Below are positions 8,644-17,718 of a stretch of DNA of 64,000 nt, piece after piece. This DNA comes from Pleomorphomonas sp. T1.2MG-36 (GTDB lineage: Bacteria; Pseudomonadota; Alphaproteobacteria; Rhizobiales; Pleomorphomonadaceae). The translations under genes were made by a program, and so were the position numbers. The stretch covers positions 372,001 through 436,000 of the forward strand of contig NZ_CATNLY010000001.1 of the NCBI RefSeq assembly GCF_950100655.1, in the 5' to 3' direction. The notes beneath the pieces were generated by a model that saw only the letters and a list, made by a program, of their open reading frames with translations, was not told where the DNA came from and did no database searches. Within the stretch, counting starts at the first letter, position 1, and each line of letters opens with the position of its first letter.

Positions 8644-9153
8644 ATGCTCGACGTCGTCTACACCTACCTCGAAAGCCCCATCGGACCGCTGCTTCTAGCA
8701 GGCGACGGCGTGCGACTGGCGAAAGTCGGCTTTCCCAATGGCAAGGGACGCGTGGCGCCGCACGACGACTGGCGGCGCGACGACGGCCAGTTTGTGGAAG
8801 CGCGCACACAGCTTGCGGCCTATTTCGCAGGCGAGCTGCGTGACTTCGATCTCGAGCTGTCGCCGGCAGGCACGCCGTTCCAGCTCGCCGTCTGGCAGGC
8901 GCTTGCGGGCATTCCCTTCGGCGTCACCATCTCCTATGGCGAGCTCGCCTCACGTCTTGGCCGCCCCTCGGCAAGCCGCGCCGTCGGCGCCGCCAATGGC
9001 GCCAATCCCATTCCCATTGTCGTGCCCTGCCACCGGGTGATCGGTGCGTCCGGAGCCCTCACCGGTTTCGGCGGCGGCATAGACACCAAGCGTTGGCTGC
9101 TGGCGCACGAAACCGGCGGCCACCCCGACCAACTGCAGGGCAGCCTTTTTTGA
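8644..9153 (+). CDS. ogt: Methylated-DNA--[protein]-cysteine S-methyltransferase
   Basis: The 169-residue protein has the MGMT core: GTPFQLAVWQALAGIPFG, ISYGELASRLGRPSASRAVG (helix-turn-helix with the flipping Arg), and the catalytic IVVPCHRVIG with acceptor Cys at about 129. It directly removes alkyl groups from O6-guanine in a suicide reaction. With the separate Ada-like protein at 6951-7601 it makes the two halves of E. coli Ada as separate genes. The ATG at 8644 lies 7 bp after the permease stop. Confidence 0.95.
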   Translation: MLDVVYTYLESPIGPLLLAGDGVRLAKVGFPNGKGRVAPHDDWRRDDGQFVEARTQLAAYFAGELRDFDLELSPAGTPFQLAVWQALAGIPFGVTISYGELASRLGRPSASRAVGAANGANPIPIVVPCHRVIGASGALTGFGGGIDTKRWLLAHETGGHPDQLQGSLF

Positions 9154-9288
9154 ACGGCCGTCAATGCCTGGCCCACTCCTTGCTTTTCCTGTACGGGACG
9201 GGCAGGTTTACGGTGGCATTCACAAGAATGTCCTAGACATCCTCGACGATGGACAGAATGGCGGTTCGCCGAGGCTTCGGGAGTTGGC

Positions 9289-10311
9289 ATGACGGCATTC
9301 GAGTTCAGCGCGACTCCCACCCGGCGCAAGCTTTCGGGTTCGGTCACGGTCGCCGTGTTGACGGCCATGGCGATAGCCACGCTGGCTCGGCTCAATGCCG
9401 ACACTCTCTACTACGGCGACCTTCTCACCTTCTTCCTGCCGGCCTTGTTCGGCATTTGCCTCGTTACCGCCGTCGTCGCGCTCATTGCCCGTCACCGGAT
9501 ACTGGCGGCTGCAGCGGTCATCCTTACCCTGCTCAACGGCTTTCCGCTGGTCCAGCCGATCGAACGAGCCGCTGCGGCGACCAGCGGGCGAGAGCTGCGC
9601 GTCGCCTCGAGCAACATTCTTGGAAACCGAAGCGACTACGGCGACCTGATTGCCTGGAGCACAAAATCGGGCATCGACGTTCTCGGCCAGCAGGAGGTGA
9701 GCGGCTACGCGCTCAGGTACTTCGATGCCCTGCGCACCAACTTCCCCTACACTCCCCCCGCCGACCTCCTCGGCCGTCATCCGGAGGTGATGGCTTGGTC
9801 CGGGTGGAAGATCCTCAAGGCCGAGCATGTCAAGAACGTCCCCATCCTGCCGGTTTTCGGCTGGGGCGGCGCCCCACTCAGACTGGAACTGGCCGCGCCC
9901 GGCGAGTTGGACGCCGGCGGGAAACCAGCCCTCGTCGTCTACGTGCTGCACCCCACGACACCGCGCAGCTTCGATCAATGGATCGACCGCAACGCCTATC
10001 TTGAGGTCGTTGCCAAGGCGATCGCCGCCGAGCCCCCAGGAATGCCGGTCGTGGCCATGGGCGATTTCAACACGCCCACGTGGTCGCCGTTCTTTCAGTC
10101 GTTTCTGAAGACATCGGGCTTGATCGACGCATCGGGCACCGGTTGGCCGGCCACCACCCGCTTTTCCAGGCGCTTTGCCAAGCTCGTCCACTTCGGATCG
10201 CCGGTCGACCACATTCTGGTGTCGCGAGACATCGAGGTGAAGCGCTTCGAAGTCGGTCCGGACATCGGCTCCGACCACTTTCCTGTTTTCGCCGACCTGC
10301 GGCTGCCCTGA
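9289..10311 (+). CDS. Membrane-anchored endonuclease/exonuclease/phosphatase-family protein
   Basis: The 340-residue protein has an N-terminal membrane region (about residues 17-85, two or three hydrophobic segments), then an EEP fold: VASSNILGNR (Asn), GQQEV (catalytic Glu), VVAMGDFNTPTWS (Asp/Asn), SPVDHILVS and SDHFPVFADLRLP (final Asp-His). The catalytic domain is probably periplasmic. Substrates in this superfamily range from DNA to phospholipids. Related alphaproteobacterial proteins are annotated only at family level. Confidence 0.85.
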   Translation: MTAFEFSATPTRRKLSGSVTVAVLTAMAIATLARLNADTLYYGDLLTFFLPALFGICLVTAVVALIARHRILAAAAVILTLLNGFPLVQPIERAAAATSGRELRVASSNILGNRSDYGDLIAWSTKSGIDVLGQQEVSGYALRYFDALRTNFPYTPPADLLGRHPEVMAWSGWKILKAEHVKNVPILPVFGWGGAPLRLELAAPGELDAGGKPALVVYVLHPTTPRSFDQWIDRNAYLEVVAKAIAAEPPGMPVVAMGDFNTPTWSPFFQSFLKTSGLIDASGTGWPATTRFSRRFAKLVHFGSPVDHILVSRDIEVKRFEVGPDIGSDHFPVFADLRLP

Positions 10312-10312
10312 G

Positions 10313-11086
10313 CTACCACCAGACGACCGGCAGGGCCGCCCCTCGCAGCACCGCATCGATATCCGGGCGGAAGCTGCCGTCAGGCGCGTGCAACACGAGC
10401 CCTGGAAGAATGCGAAGCGGTGCCCGCCCCTGTGGCCGGCCGCGCAGGATCAACCGGTGGGCCGGTTCTCCCTCATGCGCGTGGACCGGCAGCAGCGTCA
10501 ACGAGCCAAAGCGATTGCCGATCGCGGCCAGCAGCCTCTGCAGCTCATCCGCCCGGAAAATCACCGTCAGCGTTCCCGACGGCTTCAGCACGGCGGCGGC
10601 GGTGCGCACCCAGCCGTCCATGTCGTCGGCCGCCAGTGCATGCGCCCGCGCTCGCGACGGTGCCGGCGATGCACGGCCACGATCGGCGAGATGAAACGGC
10701 GGGTTCATGACGAGATGATCGGCCATGTCGTCGACCAGCCCGGCAGCTCGCCGTTCGGCCGCCGGCGCCAGCACATCGGCAACGATGGCGCGGACGCGAC
10801 CGGCCATACCCGCGTTCAGCGCGGCATTGCCCACGGCAAGCCGAACCAGGTCCGGGTCGATTTCCACCAGCGTGACGGTCGTCTCGGGCAGCCGCCGGGC
10901 AACGGCAAGGCCGGCGACCCCGACTCCGGCGCCGAGGTCGACAACATGTCCGGTCGTTCCCTGTGATAGCGCGGCAGCGAGCAATATGGCATCGAGACCG
11001 GCCCGGTGCGCGCCGGACAAGGGCTGATCGACCACGAGCTGATTGTCGAGAAAACCGTCGCGGCTGACGCCGCCGGCAAGGCTCAT
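10313..11086 (-). CDS. tRNA1(Val) adenine-N6 methyltransferase-like protein (TrmN6/YfiC type)
   Basis: The 257-residue class I SAM methyltransferase starts MSLAGGVSRDGFLDN and has the YfiC-type QPLSGAHRAGLDAILLAA block, motif I VVDLGAGVGVAGLA, the acidic end of beta2 (LVEIDPD) and motif IV HLVMNPPFHL, the NPPF signature of N6-adenine enzymes. In E. coli TrmN6 methylates A37 of tRNA-Val1. Its start overlaps the DUF2007 stop as ATGA, so the two are translationally coupled. The ATG at 11086 is preferred over the longer in-frame ORF, which has antisense-like composition. Confidence 0.85.
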   Translation of the reverse strand: MSLAGGVSRDGFLDNQLVVDQPLSGAHRAGLDAILLAAALSQGTTGHVVDLGAGVGVAGLAVARRLPETTVTLVEIDPDLVRLAVGNAALNAGMAGRVRAIVADVLAPAAERRAAGLVDDMADHLVMNPPFHLADRGRASPAPSRARAHALAADDMDGWVRTAAAVLKPSGTLTVIFRADELQRLLAAIGNRFGSLTLLPVHAHEGEPAHRLILRGRPQGRAPLRILPGLVLHAPDGSFRPDIDAVLRGAALPVVWW

Positions 11087-11328
11087 GCTTCGCGCCCCGC
11101 TTTCGGCGCCGGGCGCAGCTCGTGACCGAGTCCGGCATCGGCGATCAGGCGTCGCGCCCGATCGGCATCGTCGGCATCGATCAGCACTCGGCGAGGAAAC
11201 GCCCCGACCATGCCTTCGAGGGCGCTCATCGCCTGATCGGCGACGAAATAGTCGATATCGGCCTCCTTCAGCAGCGCTTCGACGAAGGAGATGATCACCA
11301 GATCGTTGGTTCGGATCAATTCTTCCAT
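11083..11328 (-). CDS. DUF2007 protein
   Basis: The 81-residue product, MEELIRTNDLVIISFVEALLKEADI..., matches the DUF2007 (putative signal-transducing) family: a short alpha/beta fold resembling the regulatory domain of PII-like or ACT proteins, with VLIDADDADRARRLI near the C-terminus. A GGAGG sequence lies 5 bp upstream of the ATG at 11328. In this family it is often encoded just before the YfiC-type methyltransferase, as here (4-bp overlap). Confidence 0.85.
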   Translation of the reverse strand: MEELIRTNDLVIISFVEALLKEADIDYFVADQAMSALEGMVGAFPRRVLIDADDADRARRLIADAGLGHELRPAPKAGREA

Positions 11329-11497
11329 GAAACCTCCGGAATTGCCGGTGGCCTTCCCCGACAAGATTGGACATTATCCGCTTGGCGGCCTAATGGTCAC
11401 CCAATTAATCTTTCCTGCGCGGGGCACCGACTCGTGGCGGGAAGCGTTGTGGGTACAACCGGCGGCAAGCCGGAAGGACGGTTTCGGGAGTGAAGGT

Positions 11498-12523
11498 TTG
11501 AGCTCGGTCGCACCTCAGCACAGCAACGCTCCGGCGGTACCGCGCGAGACGTCGATCGCGCCACTGATGCAGCTCGTCGATGCCGACATGCAGCGGGTCA
11601 ACCAGATGATCCTCGACATGGCAGCCGCCAATGCCGAGATGATCCCGGAGATCGCCCGCCACCTTATCGATTCCGGCGGCAAGCGCCTGAGACCCATGCT
11701 GACGCTGGCCGCAGCGCTTGCGTGTGGATACCGGGGCGACGGCCACGTCAAGCTGGCGGCCACCGTGGAGTTCATGCACACGGCGACGCTGCTGCACGAC
11801 GATGTGGTGGACGAGAGCGAGCTTCGGCGCGGCAAGCCGTCGGCGCGCATGGTCTGGGGCAATCAGGCGAGCGTCCTTGTCGGCGATTATCTGCTCGGTC
11901 AGGCATTCAGGACCATGGTCGAGGTCGGCTCGCTCGACGCGCTCGCCGTTCTGTCACGCGCTGCCGCCGTGATCGCCGAGGGCGAGGTGCTGCAGCTCGT
12001 TGCCGCCAAGCACCTTTCGACCAGCGAAGACCAGTATCTGCAAGTGATCAACGCCAAGACGGCGGCATTGTTCTCGGCAGCGACCGAGGTTGGGCCGATC
12101 ATCGCCGGCAGCAGTGGCAAAGTGCGCTCCGGGCTCGCCGAATATGGCACCCAGCTCGGCCTCGCCTTCCAGCTCGTCGACGACGCGCTCGACTACGGCG
12201 GCTCGTCGATGACTCTCGGCAAGAAGGTCGGCGACGACTTCCGCGAGGGCAAGGTGACGCTACCGATCCTGATCGCCGCCGCCCGTGGCGGCGACGCCGA
12301 TCGCGAGTTCTGGCAGCGCACCATCGAGCGCGGCGAGATCGAGGATGCCGACCTCGATCACGCCATCGAGTTGCTGGCGAAACATCAGGCCATCGCCGCC
12401 ACTGTCGAGCGCGCTCGCGCCTATGGCGACAAGGCGATCGCGGCGCTCGACGTACTCGAAGAAGGGCCCTATCGGGCAGCCCTCGAAGACGTGGTGTATT
12501 TCTGTGTCAGCCGCGTGAGCTGA
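11498..12523 (+). CDS. Octaprenyl/decaprenyl diphosphate synthase
   Basis: A 341-residue trans-polyprenyl synthase that extends FPP with IPP to make the ubiquinone side chain. Motifs: GGKRLRPMLTL (substrate binding), LLHDDVVDESELRRG (first Asp-rich motif DDxxD), FQLVDDALDYGG (second Asp-rich motif). The chain length is not readable. The likely start is TTG 11498 (protein LSSVAPQHSNAP...), because the longer frame crosses the divergent DUF2007 gene. It ends in a bidirectional terminator shared with cobT. Confidence 0.9.
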   Translation: MSSVAPQHSNAPAVPRETSIAPLMQLVDADMQRVNQMILDMAAANAEMIPEIARHLIDSGGKRLRPMLTLAAALACGYRGDGHVKLAATVEFMHTATLLHDDVVDESELRRGKPSARMVWGNQASVLVGDYLLGQAFRTMVEVGSLDALAVLSRAAAVIAEGEVLQLVAAKHLSTSEDQYLQVINAKTAALFSAATEVGPIIAGSSGKVRSGLAEYGTQLGLAFQLVDDALDYGGSSMTLGKKVGDDFREGKVTLPILIAAARGGDADREFWQRTIERGEIEDADLDHAIELLAKHQAIAATVERARAYGDKAIAALDVLEEGPYRAALEDVVYFCVSRVS

Positions 12524-12543
12524 TCCCTAAGAAATCAGGTGAG

Positions 12544-12573
12544 AAAATCCGGGCAACACGTTGTCCGGATTTT
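12544..12573. terminator. Bidirectional rho-independent terminator
   Basis: AAAATCCGG (12544-12552) pairs with CCGGATTTT (12565-12573), with an inner CAAC/GTTG pairing. A T run follows on the plus strand and a T run (from the A run) on the minus strand. It lies between the convergent polyprenyl synthase and cobT genes and should serve both. Confidence 0.85.
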
Positions 12574-12585
12574 TGTTTTGTTCGC

Positions 12586-13611
12586 TCAGCCTTTGTTGGC
12601 CACGCCGGCTTCCGCGAAGGTCGCCATGCCGCCGTGCACGTCGGCCGCCGCGCGGATGATCGATCCGGCGATGGCAGCGCCCGTCCCCTCGCCGAGGCGG
12701 AACCCCAGGTCGACGATGGCTTCCTTGCCGAGACGGGCGATGACGTCGCGATGGGCGCCTTCCACCGAAGCGTGGGCGATCTGGACATGATCGATGGAGT
12801 GCGGGTCCAGCGCGTGCAGCACCGCCGCGGCGGCGGTGACGACATAGCCGTCGACGACCACCGGGATGTTCTGATGGCGGGCAGCGATGATGGCGCCGGC
12901 CATGGCGGCGATCTCCCGCCCGCCGACCCGGCGCAGAACCTCCAAACCGTCGCGCTCACCCTTGCCGAGACGCGCCACGGCGGCCGCCACCGCATCGCGC
13001 TTGCGCGTCAGGCCGGCATCATCGACGCCGGTTCCGCGACCGATCCAGTCGGCGGCCTCACCGCCGTAGAGCGCATGATAGATGGCCGCTGCCACCGTGG
13101 TGTTGCCGATGCCCATCTCGCCAAGCATCAACAGATCCGTGCCGCCGGCTACCGATTCCATGCCGAAGGCCATGGTCGCGGCACAGCCGGCCTCGTCGAA
13201 GGCATCCTCTTCGGTGATGTCCGGCGTCGGCACCTCAAGCGCCAGCTCAAACACCTTCAGCCCGTAGTTATAGCTTTTGCAAAGCTGGTTGATGGCGGCG
13301 CCACCGGCCGTGAAATTCGCCACCATCTGGAAGTTCACCTCGACCGGAAAGGCCGACACGCCCTTCGCCGCCACGCCATGGCTGGCCGCGAAGATCGACA
13401 CCATCGGATGGCGTACCGCCGGCCGTTCCATCCGTTGCCAGGCGGCCAGCCACTCGGCGAGCTCTTCAAGCCGGCCGAGCGAGCCTTGCGGCTTGGTCAG
13501 CTGGGCATTGCGGGCGCGGACAGCATCGACAGAAGCCTCGTCCGGCCCCGGCATCGAACGGATCAGTTCGCGAAAATCGTCGAACGGCAGGCCGGACATC
13601 GAGGGGATCAT
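12586..13611 (-). CDS. cobT: Nicotinate-nucleotide--dimethylbenzimidazole phosphoribosyltransferase
   Basis: The 341-residue protein matches CobT: KPQGSLGRLEELAEWLA, FAASHGVAAKGVSAFP, LMLGEMGIGNTTVAAAI and the C-terminal LGEGTGAAIAGSIIRAA with the catalytic-region Glu. CobT makes alpha-ribazole phosphate, the lower-ligand precursor of cobalamin. It is divergent from cobS across 104 bp in which I see no convincing cobalamin riboswitch. Confidence 0.96.
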   Translation of the reverse strand: MIPSMSGLPFDDFRELIRSMPGPDEASVDAVRARNAQLTKPQGSLGRLEELAEWLAAWQRMERPAVRHPMVSIFAASHGVAAKGVSAFPVEVNFQMVANFTAGGAAINQLCKSYNYGLKVFELALEVPTPDITEEDAFDEAGCAATMAFGMESVAGGTDLLMLGEMGIGNTTVAAAIYHALYGGEAADWIGRGTGVDDAGLTRKRDAVAAAVARLGKGERDGLEVLRRVGGREIAAMAGAIIAARHQNIPVVVDGYVVTAAAAVLHALDPHSIDHVQIAHASVEGAHRDVIARLGKEAIVDLGFRLGEGTGAAIAGSIIRAAADVHGGMATFAEAGVANKG

Positions 13612-13715
13612 ATCTTCGTCTTTCTGAGTGAACTTGAAATGACTGGTCTGGATTTAGTGTCACAATCGTCGCAACGCCGCGAAACGACACAACATTTAGC
13701 GGGGTCACGCTATAC

Positions 13716-14537
13716 ATGACTCGCATGGCGGCCTACAAACGAAGAATGCTGCGTGACGAACTCCTCCACCGCCTTGCCGATCTCGGCGCCTCACTTCGCT
13801 TTTTCTCGCGTCTGCCCGTGCCGCAGCTCGGCCGGAAGGACGATACCGGCGCGCTGCCGCAGTTACCACGGGCAGCCGCAACGATTCCGTTTGCCGGTTT
13901 CCTGATCGCCCTGCCGGCAGCCCTCATCGGTCTCGGCGCCAGCGCGGCGAGCTTGCCCGATCTTGTCGTCGGCCTTCTGGTCGTCGCGGCGCTGGTGGTC
14001 CCCACCGGCGCGCTGCACGAAGACGGCCTCGCCGACAGTGCCGACGGTCTTGTGGGTGGCACCACGGCGGAGAAGCGGCTTCTCATCATGAAGGATAGCC
14101 GGATCGGCACCTTCGCCGGCCTCGCGCTGGTTCTCTCAACGCTTTTACGGGCGAGCGCCTACGGTGCACTGTTCTTCCATCCGGCGGCGGGTGTCTTCGC
14201 CGTGCTGGGTGGCGGCGCCTTGAGCCGCCTGTCCATGACCGCGCTCTGGGCAGCGCTGCCCAATGCCAGGCCGGATGGTCTCGCGGCGAGGCTCGGCCAG
14301 CCGGACAACCGCTCAGTGGCGATTGGCGCCGGCGTCACGCTGCTGCTCTTGTCGCCGTTGCCGGCTCTCGTCGGCGCACCGGCCGTGCTCCTCGGCATCG
14401 CCTTTGCCGGCCTCGCCGCCCTCGCCTTCGGCGCCTTGGCGCGCGAGAAGATCGGCGGGCAAACCGGCGACATTCTCGGCGCAACGCAGGTGCTCGCGGA
14501 GATGGCGTTTCTCATCGGCCTTCTGTTCGGGAAGTAA
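13716..14537 (+). CDS. cobS: Adenosylcobinamide-GDP ribazoletransferase
   Basis: This 273-residue polytopic membrane protein is cobalamin synthase. Family blocks: [10 protein letters not shown] near the N-terminus, then [15 protein letters not shown] (acidic Mg-binding motif) and [14 protein letters not shown]. It joins adenosyl-GDP-cobinamide with alpha-ribazole, the product line of the divergent cobT. A later ATG (13725) is also possible. It is followed 5 bp on by the DUF1289 gene. Confidence 0.95.
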   Translation: MTRMAAYKRRMLRDELLHRLADLGASLRFFSRLPVPQLGRKDDTGALPQLPRAAATIPFAGFLIALPAALIGLGASAASLPDLVVGLLVVAALVVPTGALHEDGLADSADGLVGGTTAEKRLLIMKDSRIGTFAGLALVLSTLLRASAYGALFFHPAAGVFAVLGGGALSRLSMTALWAALPNARPDGLAARLGQPDNRSVAIGAGVTLLLLSPLPALVGAPAVLLGIAFAGLAALAFGALAREKIGGQTGDILGATQVLAEMAFLIGLLFGK

Positions 14538-14542
14538 CGACC

Positions 14543-14740
14543 ATGGTGGAAACGCCCTGCATCAAGGTCTGCCGCATTCTCGAAGGTGGCAATCTCTGCC
14601 ATGGCTGCGGCCGCACGCTCGATGAGATTGCTCGCTGGACGTCGATGAGCCCCGAAGAACGGCGAACGATCATGGCCGGCCTTGCGGAGCGGCTCAGGCG
14701 GGCCGACATTCAGGGCACTGAATCCCGATCGGAGGCCTGA
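14543..14740 (+). CDS. DUF1289 protein
   Basis: The 65-residue protein begins METPCIKVC-like (MVETPCIKVCRI) and has LCHGCGRTLDEIARW, the four-Cys pattern (CxxxC...CxxC) of DUF1289, thought to bind a metal or Fe-S cluster. Function is unknown. It is placed between cobS and a small membrane protein gene in an apparent operon. Confidence 0.88.
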   Translation: MVETPCIKVCRILEGGNLCHGCGRTLDEIARWTSMSPEERRTIMAGLAERLRRADIQGTESRSEA

Positions 14741-14744
14741 GACG

Positions 14745-15056
14745 ATGCGGCAACCCGTGCTCTACATCGCCGTTGCGATCCTCGTCGTGACAACCGGCAT
14801 CCTGTTGATCTTCGGCGGATCTGGCGACATCGCCGGCCTTGCCCCGGCGGAGTTCGCCAACGCCGCCTATCTGTCGATCTTCGCCCTGCTCATCGGGGCT
14901 TCGCTCGCCCTCGGGCGGCACCGCATCAACGCGCGACTATGGCACATCGCGGTTTGGCTGGCCGTTTTCCTGGCGCTCGCCGCCGGCTACCGCTGGTTCA
15001 ATCAGCCGCCGACGATCTTCGTGCCGGACGAAGGTGCGCGCTCCACGTCGATCTGA
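14745..15056 (+). CDS. Membrane N-terminal part of a TIGR02281-type aspartic protease, protease domain missing
   Basis: The 103-residue protein has three hydrophobic segments (about 5-27, 38-58, 68-85), with RINARLWHIAVWLAVFLALAAGYRW. This layout resembles the membrane region in front of retropepsin-like TIGR02281 aspartic proteases of related bacteria, but no DTGAT-type active site follows. The ORF stops after FVPDEGARSTSI, and the next gene is convergent one base later. It may be a truncated relic or a free-standing membrane protein. Confidence 0.5.
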   Translation: MRQPVLYIAVAILVVTTGILLIFGGSGDIAGLAPAEFANAAYLSIFALLIGASLALGRHRINARLWHIAVWLAVFLALAAGYRWFNQPPTIFVPDEGARSTSI

Positions 15057-16034
15057 TCAATCGCCGGTTCGCTTCGCAAAGCGCGCCGCAAGCACGCTGA
15101 CGATCACCAACTGCAGGAAATGAAACACCATGATCGGCGCCACGATCAGGCCGATGGCGGCGCTATGGCCGAACATTACCGGCGCGAGCGGCACGCCGGT
15201 TGCCAGCGACTTCTTGGAGCCGCAGAACTGGCAGGCGATGCGATCGCGAACGCTGAAGCCCATGAGGGCGCAGACGCCGTTCATGATGAGATAGACCAGG
15301 ACGAATAGCGCCACCGAGGCAACGGCGATCTCCAGCACCACGTCGAGATCGTTGGCGCTCCACACGCCGGCCGCGACGGAATCGCAAAAGGAATTGTAGA
15401 CGATGGCAAGAATGGTGGAGCGGTCCGCGAGCTTCACCCAGAAAGCGTTCCGCTGCGCCCAGCCGCCAAGCCAGCGGCGAGCGATCTGGCCGAGCACGAT
15501 GGGCACCAGCACTAGCATCACCACCTTGAAGATCACCGGCAACAGCGGCATGTCGATGCCGTTGCTCTTCATGTACCAGCTCATCAGGAGCGGCGTGATG
15601 AAGACGCCGAGGAGGCTCGACAGCGAGGCGTTGAACACGGCCGCCGGCACGTTGCCACGCGCGATGTTTGTCATCGCCACCGAGGACGACACGGTGGACG
15701 GCAATGCGGCCACGTAGAAGAAGCCAAGCCAGAGATCGTCGGAAAACATGCCCGGCATCAGCGCCCGGGCAACCAGAAGCAGGACCGGGAACAGCACGAA
15801 GGTGGCGAACTGCACGCAGATGTGCAGCCGCCAATGCAGCACGCCCGCCTTCATCCGCTCCGGCGACAGCATCAATCCGTAAAGGAAGAACACCACCGAA
15901 ACGCCGTAGGTGGTGACATACTCGAAGTGCAGCGGCCCACCGCTCATGCCGGGCGTCGGCCAGACGAGCGCCAGCGCCACCATCAGGACGAGGCCGACGA
16001 GGAAGTAATCGAACTTGGGCAGGCGGAAGGACAC
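15057..16034 (-). CDS. Bile acid:sodium symporter (BASS)-family transporter
   Basis: About 325 residues with nine to ten hydrophobic segments. The N-terminal FRLPKFDYFLVGLVLMVALALVWP, the FYVAALPSTVSSSVAMTNIARGN block and FCGSKKSLATGVPLAPVMF are typical of the SBF-like (YfeH/DUF4137) branch of BASS/CPA transporters. The substrate is unknown. GTG at 16034 is the likely start because it lies just past the dusA stop; the open frame continues to 16094 but into dusA. Same orientation as dusA. Confidence 0.85.
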   Translation of the reverse strand: MSFRLPKFDYFLVGLVLMVALALVWPTPGMSGGPLHFEYVTTYGVSVVFFLYGLMLSPERMKAGVLHWRLHICVQFATFVLFPVLLLVARALMPGMFSDDLWLGFFYVAALPSTVSSSVAMTNIARGNVPAAVFNASLSSLLGVFITPLLMSWYMKSNGIDMPLLPVIFKVVMLVLVPIVLGQIARRWLGGWAQRNAFWVKLADRSTILAIVYNSFCDSVAAGVWSANDLDVVLEIAVASVALFVLVYLIMNGVCALMGFSVRDRIACQFCGSKKSLATGVPLAPVMFGHSAAIGLIVAPIMVFHFLQLVIVSVLAARFAKRTGD

Positions 16035-16053
16035 GGGCAGGCACTTTCGAGTA

Positions 16054-17040
16054 TCAGGCAGCCTTGCGGCGGGCGAGCGCGTCAAGGGCCGCATCGATCA
16101 CCTCGAGACCGGCGCCTTCCTTGACGCCTCCCTCGGTCAGGATGCGGCGCCAGGCGCGAGCGCCGGGAACCTTGTGGAACAGGCCGAGCATGTGGCGGGT
16201 GAAGGCGGAGAGACGACCGCCGGCGGCCAGATGAGCGGCGATATGGGGACGCATCCGCTCCACCACGGCGAACGGATCGGCATCGCCGGAGGCGGCGCCA
16301 TAGATGAGACGGTCGACCGAGCCGAGCAGCGCCGGCTCCTGATAGGCGGCGCGCCCCAGCATCACCCCGTCGAGCGTCTTCAGGAGATCGACAGCCGCAT
16401 CAAGGTCGTTGATGCCACCGTTGATGCCGATGAACACATCGGGATAGCGCGCCTTGAGGCGACGCACGCGATCGTAATCGAGCGGCGGAATGTCACGGTT
16501 TTCCTTGGGGCTCAGCCCCTTCAGCCAAGCTTTGCGCGCATGCACCCACAGCGCCGAGACGCCGGCGCCGATGACGGCATCGGCCATCCTGTCGAGCGCT
16601 TCCTCGGGATCCTGGTCGTCGACGCCAATGCGGCACTTGACGGTGACCGGCACGCCGACCGCCGACCTCATCGCCGCGACGCAATCGGCGACCAGCGCCG
16701 GCTCCAGCATCAGGCAGGCGCCGAAACGGCCCGACTGCACGCGATCCGACGGGCAGCCTACGTTGAGGTTGATCTCGTCATACCCCCACTCTTCGCCCAC
16801 CTTGGCCGCAAACGCCAACTCGGCCGGATCGGAGCCGCCGAGCTGCAGGGCAACCGGGTGCTCCTCCGGATTGAATCCCAGCAGCCGCTCGCGATCGCCG
16901 AAGCGGATCGCCGCGGTCGTAACCATCTCCGTATAGAGCAACGCGCGCCCACTCAGTTGCCGGTGGAACAGCCGGCAATTGCGGTCCGTCCAATCGAGCA
17001 TAGGTGCAACGGCGAAAACGGGGGCGGTGTAGTGGGTCAT
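16054..17040 (-). CDS. dusA: tRNA-dihydrouridine synthase A
   Basis: A 328-residue flavoprotein beginning MTHYTAPVFAVAPMLDWTDR. Dus blocks: YTEMVTTAAI, VALQLGG, YDEINLNVGCPSDRVQSG with the catalytic Cys, VTVKCRIGVDD, and the GVMLGRAAYQEP phosphate-binding block. DusA reduces U20/U20a in the D-loop with FMN and NADPH. ATG 17040 is preferred over upstream in-frame codons. It is followed by the BASS transporter gene. Confidence 0.95.
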   Translation of the reverse strand: MTHYTAPVFAVAPMLDWTDRNCRLFHRQLSGRALLYTEMVTTAAIRFGDRERLLGFNPEEHPVALQLGGSDPAELAFAAKVGEEWGYDEINLNVGCPSDRVQSGRFGACLMLEPALVADCVAAMRSAVGVPVTVKCRIGVDDQDPEEALDRMADAVIGAGVSALWVHARKAWLKGLSPKENRDIPPLDYDRVRRLKARYPDVFIGINGGINDLDAAVDLLKTLDGVMLGRAAYQEPALLGSVDRLIYGAASGDADPFAVVERMRPHIAAHLAAGGRLSAFTRHMLGLFHKVPGARAWRRILTEGGVKEGAGLEVIDAALDALARRKAA

Positions 17041-17191
17041 CGGATCCTTGTGGCTCGGGTTTCCGCTCCCATAAGCCAAAAGTCTCAAAAAGACGAGGGA
17101 CAGCCGAGTTCAAAAGCGTGCGACGGGAGGCAAATCGTTTTGGTTGGGGCGCTCAGCGGCTATAAGGGGGCAAACCTCAGGAGGCTCCGAC

Positions 17192-17632
17192 ATGCCCTTC
17201 ACCGACGTCGTCATCTTTCATAACCCCGACTGCGGCACATCGCGCAATGTCGTCCGCATTGTCGAGGCGGCAGGCTACACGCCTGTCATCGTGGAGTATC
17301 TCAAGACCGGCTGGACCAAGCCGCAGTTGCTGGCCCTGTTCGCCGCCGCCGGGGTCAAGCCGCGCGACGCACTGCGCGTCAAGAAATCGCCAGCCGCCGA
17401 ACTCGGCCTGACCGATCCTTCTGTGGCCGACGAAGACATCATCGAGGCGATGATCGCGCACCCGATCCTCGTCGAGCGCCCGATCGTGGTGACGGCCAAG
17501 GGCACCGCGCTTTGCCGCCCGAGCGAACTGGTGATCGATCTTCTCGATCGCCTGCCGCCTGGCCCTTTTGCCAAGGAGGACGGCGAACTGGTGATCGACG
17601 CCTCGGGCAAGCGCGCGGGACAGGCCGGATAG
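17192..17632 (+). CDS. arsC: Arsenate reductase (glutaredoxin-dependent)
   Basis: The 146-residue protein is ArsC of the ArsC/Spx/YffB fold: IFHNPDCGTSRNVV with the catalytic Cys at about 14, VEYLKTGWTKPQL, and the RPIVVTAKGTALCRP segment with the conserved cis-Pro and Arg. It reduces arsenate to arsenite using glutathione and glutaredoxin. CAGGAGG lies about 6 bp upstream of the ATG. No arsR, arsB or acr3 gene is nearby, so it is a stand-alone copy. Confidence 0.93.
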   Translation: MPFTDVVIFHNPDCGTSRNVVRIVEAAGYTPVIVEYLKTGWTKPQLLALFAAAGVKPRDALRVKKSPAAELGLTDPSVADEDIIEAMIAHPILVERPIVVTAKGTALCRPSELVIDLLDRLPPGPFAKEDGELVIDASGKRAGQAG

Positions 17633-17718
17633 CCGGTCCCCGCTCCATCCGCTTTTGGCCCGCTACAGCTGGCGCATGATGGGCCAGGGCGAGGCATCCT
17701 CCTGCCCTGGCATTTCCC

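Noticed and set aside
13612..13715. Possible cobalamin riboswitch between cobT and cobS
   Set aside because: The 104-bp gap is too short for a full element and I see no conserved B12-box-like sequence.
11722..13719. 665-residue plus-strand ORF across the polyprenyl synthase and cobT
   Set aside because: It overlaps two well-supported genes and a terminator; its Arg-rich product is a frame artefact.
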